Assembly (NCBI GenBank): GCA_022376515.1
Contig: WTXI01000014.1
Location: 186,001-250,000 of the forward strand
DNA from: Lactifluus volemus
Taxonomy: Eukaryota > Basidiomycota > Agaricomycetes > Russulales > Russulaceae
Direction of reading: 5' to 3'
DNA: 64,000 bases
Position numbers and translations under genes: made by a program. Under the pieces are notes generated by a model. It was given only the letters and a program-made list of their open reading frames with translations. It was not told the origin of the DNA and made no database searches. Of this stretch, positions 48,214-59,845 are shown in pieces (positions within the stretch are counted from its first letter, which is position 1; each line of letters begins with the position of its first letter).

Positions 48214-49932
48214 AGACCTCAGTTGGTCTTCAACCTGATAGCTAAGTCCACCCACTTGTCACCCAAGGCGACCCTCCACTCGTAAAGAGGCTGCGTGCCC
48301 GTATAAGTGAAGGAAGAGGAAGAACCCCGTCGCATCTTTTGCACTGAGAGGAAGAACCCTGTGCCCTACCAAGACCCCAGTCACCCTTAGTCATCATACC
48401 ACGTATAAGGAAACCCCTTCGACTCCCCCAAGAACCCATCACTCCCGTTCCCCCTCCTACCTTTGATCTCCGGGCCCTACTTCGAGGACCGCCGTACACC
48501 ACCCACGCCTTTCACGAGTTCGTACCAGGAAAGAAGGTACATTACACCCACATCCACGCCCTCCAGCACGAGTGTTTCTGCAAGGAAGACCGTTGCCGCT
48601 ATCACACCAAAGAAACATAGATCCCTCGCACGCATCCGATCACCCGGAAAGACCGCAAGCACCCGAAAGGACTCCCCTCCTAAACAGGGCAAACCTTAGA
48701 CCCTACCTCTTTGACCACCGCTTGCGAAGCCAACCGAGAGACCTCATCTTCCACATCTGTCTAGAACTCGAGTGGGTACACACTGACCTACTCCTCTTCG
48801 CCGCTCTACGTGAAGAGGAACCAGAACTCGTCACCCTTTTTGAGAACACCATCCATCTCCTCGAACAGTACCGCTTCTTCCTCCAACATATCCTCGAATA
48901 CAACAGAGCCGACGTCACCATCGACTGAGGACACCACCACCCTCGTCGACGAAACCATTATAGAACTCTTTGACGTCGAAGAAAGCCTAGACCTACTCCT
49001 CATTCACCTCTCGACGCACCCAGACCCAGGAGGGATTATCGCCTTCGCAGTAGGAATCCTTATCCATCGCAGAGAAAACCTTACACGACGTCTCGACCAC
49101 CTAACCCAAACCCCTACGAACGAGTAGACCCTCAGTCTTTAACAGAAAACGAAGAAGAGATCCGTCTCGAAACCAGCCAACAAATCCAGGATCTACAAGA
49201 GGAAGTAGACCGCCTCCGTTTCATCCAATCCACCCTCGACGAGCTCGCCGACATCGCACGAGAGATCGAGTTCATTGAACAATACATCAGGGAATACCCA
49301 CAGTTCGCCCCACACCACTGGCCCAAACTCAACGCTTACCGCTACTATAAAGTTGCGCTACTGGTACTACTAGGAGTACCAGAAGCAGCGGCGGTTCAGG
49401 CAACACGTCCTTAAACGCCCCAATCCCTGACAATAATCATTGGACCTATATCCCTCTTCGGATCAGAGACGGCCTACCTACACACGTAAAAGGCGTTGCT
49501 CAGTGGATCTTAATCAACCCAGACGTTGGAAGGGGAGCCTATCAGGTTACCACCCGTGACGGACGAGGAAATCTACTCAACGACTTTTGTGAATTCATAA
49601 ACAACTCTTGGTATCTCATCGAACCAGACCCAGAAGGAAACATCTTCCGAACCCGCTCAGGAAACCTCTTACAACCCATACATTGCTCTGCAGCAGGCTT
49701 AGGCTACTGGAGAGAAACCGACAGGGAGCACCCCGCGTACCGATCCCCTAGGCCACCAGGGCGTTTCGGCGTTTCAAACTCAAACTCTTCCGACTCAGAG
49801 GCCGAGGAAGAACCTCCAGCCTCTCCCCAGCAACAACCAAACCCCCTAGCGGACGATACCCTCGCCGCAGCTACTAGTGCCATCGTTACTCTACAAGGAA
49901 CCCATCCTCTTACCCCCGAACAACCGCCCGAA
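48214..49932 (+). other. Retrotransposon internal region upstream of gag
   Basis: Several overlapping plus-strand frames are open here (48463-48699, 48572-48928, 48810-49127, about 49130-49414 and an ATG-less frame from about 49390 into gag). The last encodes NNHWTYIPLRIRDG, VKGVAQWILINPDVGRGAYQ and an acidic linker. Fungal gypsy elements often have such an extension before gag. Whether these parts are joined by frameshift, or are decayed, cannot be told by eye. Confidence 0.5.
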
Positions 49933-51291
49933 ATGACACAGCGAATATCCTCACAAGTCTATGACCTCTACCAACAGGGAGGGAGCCTCCTTCCCCCGCT
50001 ACTCTCCTCTCAAGCCGCCCCCGGTACCCCTAGTGGGTTACCTCCCATACCAGTCGCCGCCGCCTCCTCTTCTAGTCAAAGGACAGTCCAAGCAGGGAGC
50101 ACTATAACCGCTACCACCACCGCCCCTACAAACCCAGGGACCGGAGGATTGAAAGGGCTAGCCCCCTCAATCTTCTACGGGGATCGAAACAGAAGCGACC
50201 TCTTCCTAAAGGAGTTCAAGCAATGGAAACTCATAAATCGAAACAGCGATGAAATGAGTAACCCATTCAATCGCGTCCTCATGGCCCTTAGCTACGTTAA
50301 AGGAGAGAAGGTCAACGATTGGCAGGAGGAGCAACTAACGAAGCTCGAGGCCACTACGCACCAACACAACGACGAAGTCCTCTGGAACGATTTTGAGCAG
50401 GCTTTTAAAGATGCCTTTACGGACTCAAATAAAAAGCAACGCGCATATGAGAAGCTCAAGGCACACCAAATGGTTCACGACGACATCGATACGTACATCT
50501 CTGGCTTCGAGAATCTGGTCAAACAGGCGGGATGGTCGCGAAACGATGCCGGAACCATGGACCTGTTCCAGGCAGGACTCAAACACGAACTGAAGAAGGC
50601 CATCCTTAACCAGGAGACCTGGCCAACTACCCTAGATCAGTGGGAGCGAGATGCTAGAAATCAGAACAACCGACACAAGGCCAGAGTGGCCCTCTTAGGG
50701 CAGCGACCAGGCCAGCCAAGCCGACCAACCCTGACTCAGGAACAACTGAGAAGAGGAATGGGACTGCCCTCAAGACCCCCACAGTCCAGAAGAGATCCCT
50801 TCGCCATGGACGTTGACACTGCCCACACCGAAGTTAACTTGGCAACTCGTGCCCAGCGGGAGAAATTCCGAAAGGAAGGCCGATGCATGGGATGCGGACA
50901 ATTTGGCCACTTCGTCAAAAATTGCCCCAAAGGACAGCCCTCTAGGCGCGTTCCCCAGCCCGCTCGAGGAGGACAGCAAAGTGGCCAGCAATCCGGAAAC
51001 AGGCCATCCTATGCCCAGCCCAGAACACGCTCAGGAAACTGGCGCCAACCCCCTCCAGCATACATACCACGACCCCCGCCATATGCAACTGCAACTGGCC
51101 ATGATAGCCAGGAACCCTCTACCCAGACCGGCCCTCTCATCGACCTACTCCCCTCCTCGGAAGACCCCACATCTCCCGTTAATCCCGGGGCTCCGGCGGA
51201 GGTGGCGCAACACCTTCGAAGGATGAACCAAGAGGAGCGGGAAAGGGTGTGGGACGAGTTACAGAAGGAGGACGGGGAGGATTTTCTCTAA
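49933..51291 (+). CDS. Retrotransposon Gag with a CCHC zinc knuckle
   Basis: This is a 452-residue capsid/nucleocapsid protein. The central retrotrans_gag domain reads PSIFYGDRNRSDLFLKEFKQ, NPFNRVLMALSYVKGEKVND, LWNDFEQAFKDAFTD and MDLFQAGLKHELKKAILNQE. The zinc knuckle CMGCGQFGHFVKNC (about residues 318-331) fits CX2CX4HX4C. A Pro/Gln/Arg-rich tail ends EDGEDFL. The frame is open upstream of this ATG to about 49390, so the true start may lie further left. It overlaps the protease frame by 43 bp. Confidence 0.85.
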   Translation: MTQRISSQVYDLYQQGGSLLPPLLSSQAAPGTPSGLPPIPVAAASSSSQRTVQAGSTITATTTAPTNPGTGGLKGLAPSIFYGDRNRSDLFLKEFKQWKLINRNSDEMSNPFNRVLMALSYVKGEKVNDWQEEQLTKLEATTHQHNDEVLWNDFEQAFKDAFTDSNKKQRAYEKLKAHQMVHDDIDTYISGFENLVKQAGWSRNDAGTMDLFQAGLKHELKKAILNQETWPTTLDQWERDARNQNNRHKARVALLGQRPGQPSRPTLTQEQLRRGMGLPSRPPQSRRDPFAMDVDTAHTEVNLATRAQREKFRKEGRCMGCGQFGHFVKNCPKGQPSRRVPQPARGGQQSGQQSGNRPSYAQPRTRSGNWRQPPPAYIPRPPPYATATGHDSQEPSTQTGPLIDLLPSSEDPTSPVNPGAPAEVAQHLRRMNQEERERVWDELQKEDGEDFL

Positions 51292-52067
51292 GCTCCTGTC
51301 CGCCAACCTGGCATGGAGCAGAACAACCACGCATCTCGTTTGTACGGCACCGAGGCATTAAGTCAATAAACATGCCCTTTATCTTTCGATCAATGCGTGG
51401 AACGGTTGGAGAAGCAGCCCTTGTTGATAGTGGGGCAAGTGAGAACTTTATTGATCAGCGAACAGTGGAGCGGTGGGGGATTGCCACCCGTCAACTCCCA
51501 ATACCGGTGCAGGTCACCAATGTGGACGGAACACACAACCGGAGCGGAGCAGTTACACGATACGCCGTGCTCCATGTCACCCGGGGAAGCAAGAGCGAAG
51601 AACTGCTATTCCTCGTGGCAAACCTAGGAAAAGACCGAGTGATCTTTGGTTTCACCTGGCTCAAGGCCTTCAACCCAAAAATCAATTGGACGAACATGAC
51701 CTGGGATGACCTCCCTATTGAGGTGGCCACGCGTGCGGTCACGAGGGCTCGCTTCCTAGGAGTAGAGGACCATGCTAAACAACGACTCCGGCAAGCCGAC
51801 ATCAAGCGGGAAAATACCCGCAAAATGTTGGCCCACCTGAAGCTCCGGCTGCAGGACGACAAGTTAACGGCAAACCAGAAGAAGGATCTAGAGGACAGGC
51901 ACCCCGAGCTGCAGCAATGGGCAGAGTACTTCCCAGAATGGCCCAACGGGGTCTCCAAGATCTCCGAACCACGAGTCATACCCCCTACAGGCCTAAACAA
52001 AACCTCGGTGGCCACAGAATGGGCCATTAAAGCGCCACCAATAGTCCTGGCTAAATTAGTATACTAA
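51249..52067 (+). CDS. Retrotransposon protease and truncated pol start
   Basis: The frame is -1 relative to gag and overlaps its end. The aspartic protease has AALVDSGASENFIDQRTVER (D-S-G-A active site) and the second loop DRVIFGFTWLKAFNPKINW. After a basic linker and KDLEDRHPELQQWAEYFP the sequence ends abruptly at APPIVLAKLVY, before any reverse transcriptase motif. A real pol would continue, so the element is truncated here. In-frame ATGs at 51249 and 51372 are possible, or -1 frameshifting from gag; I see no clear slippery site. Confidence 0.8.
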   Translation: MGRVTEGGRGGFSLSSCPPTWHGAEQPRISFVRHRGIKSINMPFIFRSMRGTVGEAALVDSGASENFIDQRTVERWGIATRQLPIPVQVTNVDGTHNRSGAVTRYAVLHVTRGSKSEELLFLVANLGKDRVIFGFTWLKAFNPKINWTNMTWDDLPIEVATRAVTRARFLGVEDHAKQRLRQADIKRENTRKMLAHLKLRLQDDKLTANQKKDLEDRHPELQQWAEYFPEWPNGVSKISEPRVIPPTGLNKTSVATEWAIKAPPIVLAKLVY

Positions 52068-52149
52068 ACTTTAGCAAAAGTACGAAAGTACTTTGAATTC
52101 AGCCCAGCAATTACTGATACTACTTTCTACAGTACCTACTGATGTAGCT

Positions 52150-54010
52150 AGTTAATTATGACCAGTATGATCTGTTATAGCTAGTATACTTCTATATAGC
52201 TGGTGCCACTCATTTTTCCTGTCACATTAACTAGACACAGCTAAACCAGCTTACTGTTTAGTACACTTTAGCACAGTTATAGCTACTATAAATTATAACC
52301 CATTAACTAGACACAGCAATATGTTTACTACTAGTTTACTTTAGTATGGCTATAGCTAATGCCAAACTTCCATGAGTTAATTAGATATAGCAACTGATTT
52401 ACTACTAGTACACTTTAGTACAGTTATAGCTGCTACTAGTTTATACCACATTAACTAGACACAGCAACAGATTTACTACTAGTACACTTACATGCAGTTA
52501 TAGCTGCTACAAATTTACATCACATTAACTAGAGTACAGTAAATCAAGTTCTACTAGTACACTTACATACAGTTATAGCTACCACTAATTTATACTACAT
52601 TAACTAGATTACAGTAACTCAAGTTCTACTAGTACACTTACATACAGTTATAGCTGCTAGTAAATTGTGCCACATTAACTAGGTCACAGCACAGAACTTC
52701 TACTAGTACACTTACATACAGTTATAGCTGCTAGTAAATTGTACCACATTAACTAGGTCATAGCAACAGATCTACTACTAGTACACTTATGTGCAGTTAT
52801 AGCTGCCACTAATTTATACTACATTAACTAGACACAGCAACAAATTACTACTAGTACACTTTAATACAGTTCTAGCTATCACAAATTTACATCACATTAA
52901 CTAGATTACAGTAACTCAAGTTCTACTAGTACACTTACATGCAGTTATAGCTGCTAGTAAATTGTACCACATTAACTAGGTCACAGCAACAGATCTACTA
53001 CTAGTACACTTATGTGCAGTTATAGCTACCACTAATTTATACTACATTAACTAGACACAGCAACAAATTACTACTAGTACACTTTGATACAGTTATAGCT
53101 ACCACTAATTTATACTACATTAACTAGATTACAGTAACTCAAGTTCTACTAGTACACTTACATACAGTTATAGCTGCTAGTAAATTGTGCCACATTAACT
53201 AGGTCACAGCAACAGAACTTCTACTAGTACACTTACATACAGTTATAGCTGCTAGTAAATTGTACCACATTAACTAGGTCACAGCAACAGATCTACTACT
53301 AGTACACTTATATGCAGTTATAGCTGCCACTAATTTATACTACATTAACTAGACACAGCAACAAATTACTACTAGTGCACTTTAATACAGTTCTAGCTAC
53401 CACTAATTTATACTACATTAACTAGATTACAGTAACTTAAGTTCTACTAGTACACTTACATACAGTTATAGCTGCTAGTAAATTGTGCCACATTAACTAG
53501 GTCACAGCAACAGAACTTCTACTAGTACACTTACATACAGTTATAGCTGCTAGTAAATTGTACCACATTAACTAGGTTATAGCAACAGATCTACTACTAG
53601 TACACTTATGTGCAGTTATAGCTGCCACTAATTTATACTACATTAACTAGACACAGCAACAAATTACTACTAGTACACTTTAATACAGTTCTAGCTACCA
53701 CTAATTTATACTACATTAACTAGATTACAGTAACTCAAGTTCTACTAGTACACTTACATACAGTTATAGCTACCAGTGAGTTATAATATCATGATATTAA
53801 CTAGATGTAGCTGCTGGTGTACTTATAGTTCACTTGTTATAGCTACAGCTGTTAGTAAATTATAGCAAGTTAACTAGAATGTAGCAAGTACTAGCAACTG
53901 GTTTACCTCTGGTTTACTATAGCACAGCTGTAGTTGCTGTTAAACTATTATTATACATTAACTATTAGTAGTAACTAGTTTGCCACTAGTTCACTTTAGT
54001 GCAGCTATAG
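52150..54010. repeat. Minisatellite of ~75 bp units, about two dozen copies
   Basis: Each unit contains CTACTAGTACACTT, CAGTTATAGCT and ACATTAACTAG with variable linkers. The spacing of TACTAGTACAC is about 72-76 bp throughout. Units near the middle are more alike (several near identical over longer blocks), those at both edges more diverged, which is usual for arrays growing by unequal exchange. The array is AT-rich and without a gene. Confidence 0.9.
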
Positions 54011-54059
54011 CTTTAGCCAAGCTAACATATAACAAGGTAATAAGAAAAGCAGCAATGAA

Positions 54060-57000
54060 TTAATCAAAAAGGTCATCATCTAAACCTGCTATATCTACAT
54101 CCTCTTCATCTATATTAACCACTTCCTCAGCTACTTCTACCTCTGGTTCTATAATGTATGATTTTGGCCAATTACTAACTGACAGTGAATTGGCCTTATG
54201 ATAAGGAAGCCAATGCTTGGCAAAGTCCTCTGCCATTTGCTGCTGGACTCTTGCCTGCTTTCTAGCATAAGCTACCAGTCCTGCATCAAGAGTAGCATCA
54301 TCAGTGGTTCTAAGCTTACCCTGTGCTGCCCACCAATGAGATTTCCAATCAAAATACCACAGGACACGCTGCATCTCCTCAGCTGTTAGTCTGACTTCTT
54401 CTGCCCAGCGTTCTGCACGTGCTCGTGACTTAGCCCATTCAACTCGAAGATCTAAAATAGAGAAACCTTAGTAAACAGTTAAGATGTATGAGTAATGGAA
54501 CACACGTACGCTCATTAATCTCTTCTTGTCCTGCCTCCGAGTCCACAGCTCCAGTCTTGCCGTTTTCGAGCCAGATCCATGAGATAACCCGAAATCCTTC
54601 CCCTTCATCATCGCCCTTCCCTGGGAACACGACGTCTTCTTTCTTGAGCTCACGAAACGTTGTCACCCAGGGCCCATTGGAGTCTAGCTGAAGGAGCGCA
54701 CGCCAAGAGGCTCGATACCGCTCAGCACACAGATGGACCTTGTCCTGGAAGCGGCTGATACACGATCGCGCCCGGGTATTGACTCTTTGACTCGGGCCGA
54801 TGTGCTTGTACTTGTACTGCCAAAGGCCCATAGTAATGCGAAGCAATCGACGTAGATTTACAAGCGCATCATGCATCTGAGCTAGCCGTATGCGCTTTTC
54901 TTTCTCGACCAAGTCAGGGATAGCATGCAGGACGGATACTGAAAGTGAAGGTGAAGATGGCAAGCAGAGGTCAAATGTCTCAGGCTCGGAGATCGGGAGG
55001 GTGTTGGGCAAGTCGAACGACGAAGTTGAGACGAATGGCATGTACACCGCTTGAATCTTTCGTAGTGTCTGGATGCGAGTGACCAAAACGCGGCGTTTCT
55101 CTAAGGTTTCCGCCGATGCTTCAACGTTTTTGATTTTGCTGATTCGAAACTTGAGGATGCGCCTCGATGAATGGTGTCATTATTAGTGTTGCAGATTGGA
55201 CGCGAGACTTACTGCTGTTCCTCCAGTTCCAATGCCATCTTGAGAAAGACATTCGCTGACACATCGCTTATGGGCCTATCGCCTTCTATCGCGCTATCGA
55301 GATCCTCCTTAGCTAGCTCAAGCATTACTTCTTTTAATGACGTTGCTACATGCAAGTCAGATTTCGTATATCAGTGGTGGGACGACAAAAGACTCACAGG
55401 CGTCGGGTTCGTCATATGGATTTGTCGATCTAGGGTCCTCCTCCCAAAGTTCAATCACGCGCGTCCATTGCGTTATCTGAACCTGGCTAAACCTTTCGGA
55501 AAATTTGACAAATAGTGCCTCGTGCTTAGCCCGCATTTTAATCGCGTTCTGAAGTTGTGAGAGCAACGACGATCCTTTGCAAGCACGGTATCAGAATAAG
55601 CACTGAAAAATATAATTAAATACTCACCGAAACCGATAATTTTGCAGAAGTTCCATGCGGCTGCATGGTCGTCAATGGTATCTTGATGAGATCCGGGACC
55701 CATCTCGCGAGTACTTGTGGTTACTGGATTTATATGCGCCCACCAGCGTTCCGGGTCTTCACCATCCGTTCTGGCTGAATACTTGAGAAAATTGAGCGAA
55801 TACCTGGTTTGACATGATTTCCCGTGGCCATAAATGTGCATCTTTGGTATCACGAATTTGGTCGAGTCGATCACGCGATTTGGTGGTTGCATGATGGAAG
55901 GGAGTTGGCGGATGCGATCCTTGAGATTCCGAGACCACTGACACGCGATGTCATACGAGAACATGAGTAGCTTCAAATCGGCGTCGTGGAGTGTATAAAG
56001 GGCGATAAAGTCCATATTTGCGTATCTGAATACACATCAAATCGGGTAGCTATCAAGAAATTGCGGCATACGCACCGTTCACCCTTCTGAAGATCCCCAA
56101 GACCGTTTTTGCGAATCAGTGAGTGTCGCGCACAAAGAACGACACCCACTCCAGTTGCCTTGTAGCCCTTCGTAAATTTCTTATTGGCGTGATCGACGGC
56201 ATGCAATTCGGAATCGCAGAGATTCGGCTAAAGTAAAGTAAGTCACAACAGGCGTTGAAACAATGATGTCGGCATACCTCCTCCTGCCAGCCATACGTTC
56301 CTATGTATTCTTCGTAAGGTCCATTTGGGACCCAATGGCCCCACCCATCCCCAAGCGGCGGGTCATTTGTTATACCCCGATTCTTGAGTTTAAGTCGAAA
56401 ATTTGCATCGATTGTGAGGTTTAATGAATATAGCCATCTACAATAAATTAGTTATAGCTCCAATCCTGAATATGATCAAGAGATATCTACACAGTTGATG
56501 TGGGCGCACTTCGCCAATCGGCTTGAAGATTCTTTCCCGGGTGTGCACATGCAGGACACTCGATGGCGCACTGGCCATGCTTCGTCGCAGATACTCCTTG
56601 AGGATCATGGCCCCGACCTCCACGCTTGAGAAGTTTCAGGTGTCGCCAGATTCGCACTGCACTTCGGAATTGATCATAGCGGTTCTAAATGCACATCATG
56701 ATGAATTTACAAGTCACGCCAAGCCAAGACAACATAGACCATACCGGGGCGTTAAACAATCCTATCTTGCCAGACTTCCGGATCATGGTATGATAGAAGT
56801 CATAAGCTGTTGTCTTCCCTTGCAGGGTGAGGAGATGAAACGAATCAAGGCATTCAAAAGTGAATGCTGTGCGAGGTCGAGTCATTGTCACGGGCAGTAG
56901 GCACGCCCGGAGCAGTTGCGTATGATGGCGAGAGTTTCCCACGATCGTGAAGCAGGCACAAAACTCGACGTTGACTATGTGGACGCCTGAGATATCAATG

Positions 57001-57695
57001 ACGACAAAATCGTCGATAACTTCACATGGGCTACTGCATTTCCCACCGCCATGCCCAAGCTGGAGGACTAGGCCAAGTTCTTGCAAAGACACGTCGCCAT
57101 AAAACGCACCGTTCCATGCCTAAATATTGCAATAAGAAACAGCGTTTATGAGACAAGTATATTCTTACCATTATCCTATGAAACGGTCGGATAGCATGTT
57201 CCTGTAACAGGCACTCTTTGCACCACAGTGGAGTACAGAAACAATCACGGCATTTGAATGTAGCGCTAAGAGAAGTGCATTTGAAGCACTGGGTGACAAG
57301 AGGCTGTGCTTCATGGCGGAGTAGCTCGTCTAGAAATTCTTGCCGATATGAAATCCATTGGCCCATCAGGGTCTCTGAGTTCTGGTGGCACGTCAGTACA
57401 AATTCAACGTCGATGGAACACAACTCACTTTGGTAGGTGGATCATCCTCGGCGTCCACACTGGCAGGTAGCTCGAAATCATGCGCATCTTCAGCGACGGC
57501 CGCTTCAAGGCCCGTCACATTCTCGTCTCTGATAGGCTGTGAAGTCGTCCTTGATTCACGAGTTGACTTCACTGAATCGGATCGCTGCCCCAGCCGACCC
57601 TTGTTATGACGAATTGTTATTGCAGGAATGCGATGAGTCTCGGGCTTGTGAACCTCGAATACTGAGACTTTCGCTCTGACTTGCTTTCGAACCAT
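54060..57695 (-). CDS. KDZ transposase with a CxC2 cysteine cluster
   Basis: The domain order is that of full-length basidiomycete KDZ proteins. After an acidic N-terminal exon comes the cysteine cluster CFKCTSLSATFKCRDCFC, then WCKECLLQEHA. Next are NGAFYGDVSLQELGLVLQLG, CFTIVGNSRHHTQLLRACLL, SFHLLTLQGKTTAYDFYH and YDQFRSAVRIWRHLKLLKRG. The core has LMFSYDIACQWSRNLKDRI, then FVIPKMHIYGHGKSCQ and the signature RTDGEDPERWWAHINPVTTS followed by TREMGPGS. The C-terminus is acidic and ends DDDLFD at 54060. About ten exons, with no clear break in the conserved parts. KDZ enzymes mobilise large DNA transposons; terminal repeats were not located. Confidence 0.85.
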
Positions 57696-59845
57696 GATGG
57701 GGGTTTCGAGATCAGCACAGACTCCATCGCGGTCGCATTAACCATGCGTGTTTTGTGTACTACGGCAGAGAATGCCACATGCCATTGTGGTTTGTGACTT
57801 CGATTGTGGCTTGTGGACGCACATTTGAGACAACATGTTCGGCATCCCCGATGAGCTTGACTGAGACGAGCTTGTGAGTGGACGCGTTGCGATGGACCGA
57901 CGGCAGTGGTGGCAGTGATAGCAGCGTGGAGGAGGCAGAGGGAGTAGTGAGAGTGAGAGCAGCTGGCCAACCAGTTGGTGGCAGCGGTAGCGGCACGATC
58001 TTCGGGGGCGAGTCCGAGTGAGTCCGGACGACAGTTTCAGGGGAACGCCACATGATGGCACCAGTAGCTGGCGTCAGGCGCCCGGACGATCGCAATGGCG
58101 ATGCCAGCACAACCTGACGCCAGCAGCTCTGACGCGGTGCGAACGGCCCCGGATGCTTGAGGTGGCAGGCCCGGGGAAAAAAGAGGAGTGAGCAGTCAAT
58201 AATGAGTCCGTGTACGCACCAGTTCTCACCCCCTCCCCAGCTCGGGGGGCAAGCGGTGGCAAGCATGGGTGGGCGACGGTGCGACTGGACGGATGTGGAT
58301 GTGGATGTGGACGTGGACGTGGACCTGAACATGGACGAGAGGCTGTCGGCAGGCAAGTGCTGGCAGGTGGGTGGGATGGACAAGTTGAGGAAGGCAGGTG
58401 TCAGCAGCTCGGGACCTCGGGGGGAGGCAGGGACGCAGATGAAGGGCCCCCCTCCAGCGCACAGTTCGCAGCGGCGGCAGCGACAAGGGTGAGAGCAATG
58501 GTTAAGGCCAGAGTGAAGACATTACTAAGGAAGATGAATTGTCAACTGAGAAGTACAAGACACACCTGAATTACTCACCATCCTCAAGAGGATCAGATTA
58601 AAGACGCAGGGGCAAGGAAGGGTGAGGCCAGGGCCAGCGGACGGGTGAACTTAGATTGAAGCGTGGAAGTCTGTTGGCTAGGTCATGTGACATGTGACTA
58701 CCAGTACTACGGGTCAGGCCAAGGAGCATTATAGCACAACTGCCCAAGTTAATAGACAGGCAGCCTCTCTTCAGTCCAGCACCTTGCCCATCATTTGTAA
58801 ATAATACTAAATATACTGTAGTTCCAAATTGTGTGAAGGCTGTCAGTAACTTTTCCCAGTTACCCAGTATAAGTGTGAAGCATAAGTCCTCCCTGTAGGG
58901 AGCCACTTGGTGGTGACCCATCATGGGAACTGACATTTGAGAAGGGATACGCAAGCTGAGCCTAAGGCCATGGCAGATTACTCATAGCGTTACTATTAGC
59001 ACAGCAGTATAAAGCTTCAAGGTGTACTAGTAATAACTTGAAGACATGAGCAAATATCCTTAATGTTTGCAAAAGATCAACTGAGGTCTATGTGCTCAAG
59101 TATTTATTTATTTAATTTGAAGCTACAGTAGACTTGCTCATAGTGCATAACTAGATAATACATACTACATATTATAATTTATAACATATAGCCTTAGTAG
59201 CCTCCGATTTGGGCAAGCTTGACTGTGGTCAAGTCTCATAATTTTTTCAAAAATGACTAGCTTGAGCCACAGCAATGCTAACACTAACCAGGGCTCAAAT
59301 ATATTGCAATCATTTTATACTAAGTGCTGTCCTGCCACTTTGCTGTCACTACTCCTTACATGCCACTGAGCCACTCTCATGCTCATGAAGCCTGTTACAG
59401 AATAACATAGTGTGACATGTCAGGCGCAGGCACACCCACATCAGGAAAAAGTGAGTTGCCTACATAGACCTATATATACATTGTAGGCTGCGTAGGCTGC
59501 GTAGGCAAGTCCCAAATATGTAGACCTAGGTAGGGTTTGCACGTGCCTATGGTGGTCTCTGTAGGAATAGGTAGTATACACCTGTGTCTAAGTAGGTCAT
59601 TGTAATTTAATAGAATGCTCTGTAGGTATCTGTTGGCCTATAGAACACATGCTAGACCTAGTGAGGGACCCATTTATCTACATTGCACTCCTTAGACCTT
59701 GTGAGAGGCTAGTGATGTCATAACTATGGTGCAATTCCTACCTACACTTTGATGCCAGTGGTTCAACTTAAAGGGAATGACAAAAAACAGTGATCCTAGT
59801 ATTGTACCACCCCCATTGATTTGACATTGTATCTATTGAATAAAT
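57696..59845. other. Non-coding stretch between KDZ and DUF6532 genes
   Basis: No gene is recognised. The left part is GC-rich and includes a (GGATGT/GGACGT)n tract at about 58291-58334. From 58570 it is AT-rich. At 59450-59680 the short motifs GTAGG and CCTA recur many times, including GTAGGCTGC repeated in tandem. Confidence 0.45.
58291..58334. repeat. (GGATGT/GGACGT)n hexamer tract
   Basis: About seven tandem hexamers, changing from GGATGT to GGACGT along the tract. It opens a Val-Asp run in one frame, but I see no gene around it. Confidence 0.8.

Larger units (their letters stand above)
47601..52067 (+). mobile_element. LTR retrotransposon, truncated inside pol
   Basis: The region runs from a promoter-bearing repeat-like leader through gag to the protease and the start of pol, then stops at 52067, where a minisatellite begins. 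Reverse transcriptase, RNase H, integrase and the 3' LTR are absent from the window. Gag-CCHC followed by a DSGA protease is typical of Ty3/gypsy-type fungal elements; without reverse transcriptase the superfamily is inferred. Confidence 0.75.

Noticed and set aside
51249..51291. Programmed -1 frameshift site between gag and protease
   Set aside because: The frames overlap in the right phase, but no convincing slippery heptamer followed by a hairpin was visible, so it is not claimed.
52150..54010. CRISPR-like array
   Set aside because: The repeats are ~75 bp units without unique spacers, in a eukaryotic genome. It is an ordinary minisatellite.
57760..58383. 207-codon minus-strand frame beyond the KDZ gene
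   Set aside because: It is Ser/Pro/Thr-rich and driven by the hexamer tract, with no conserved motif. I could not support a gene.
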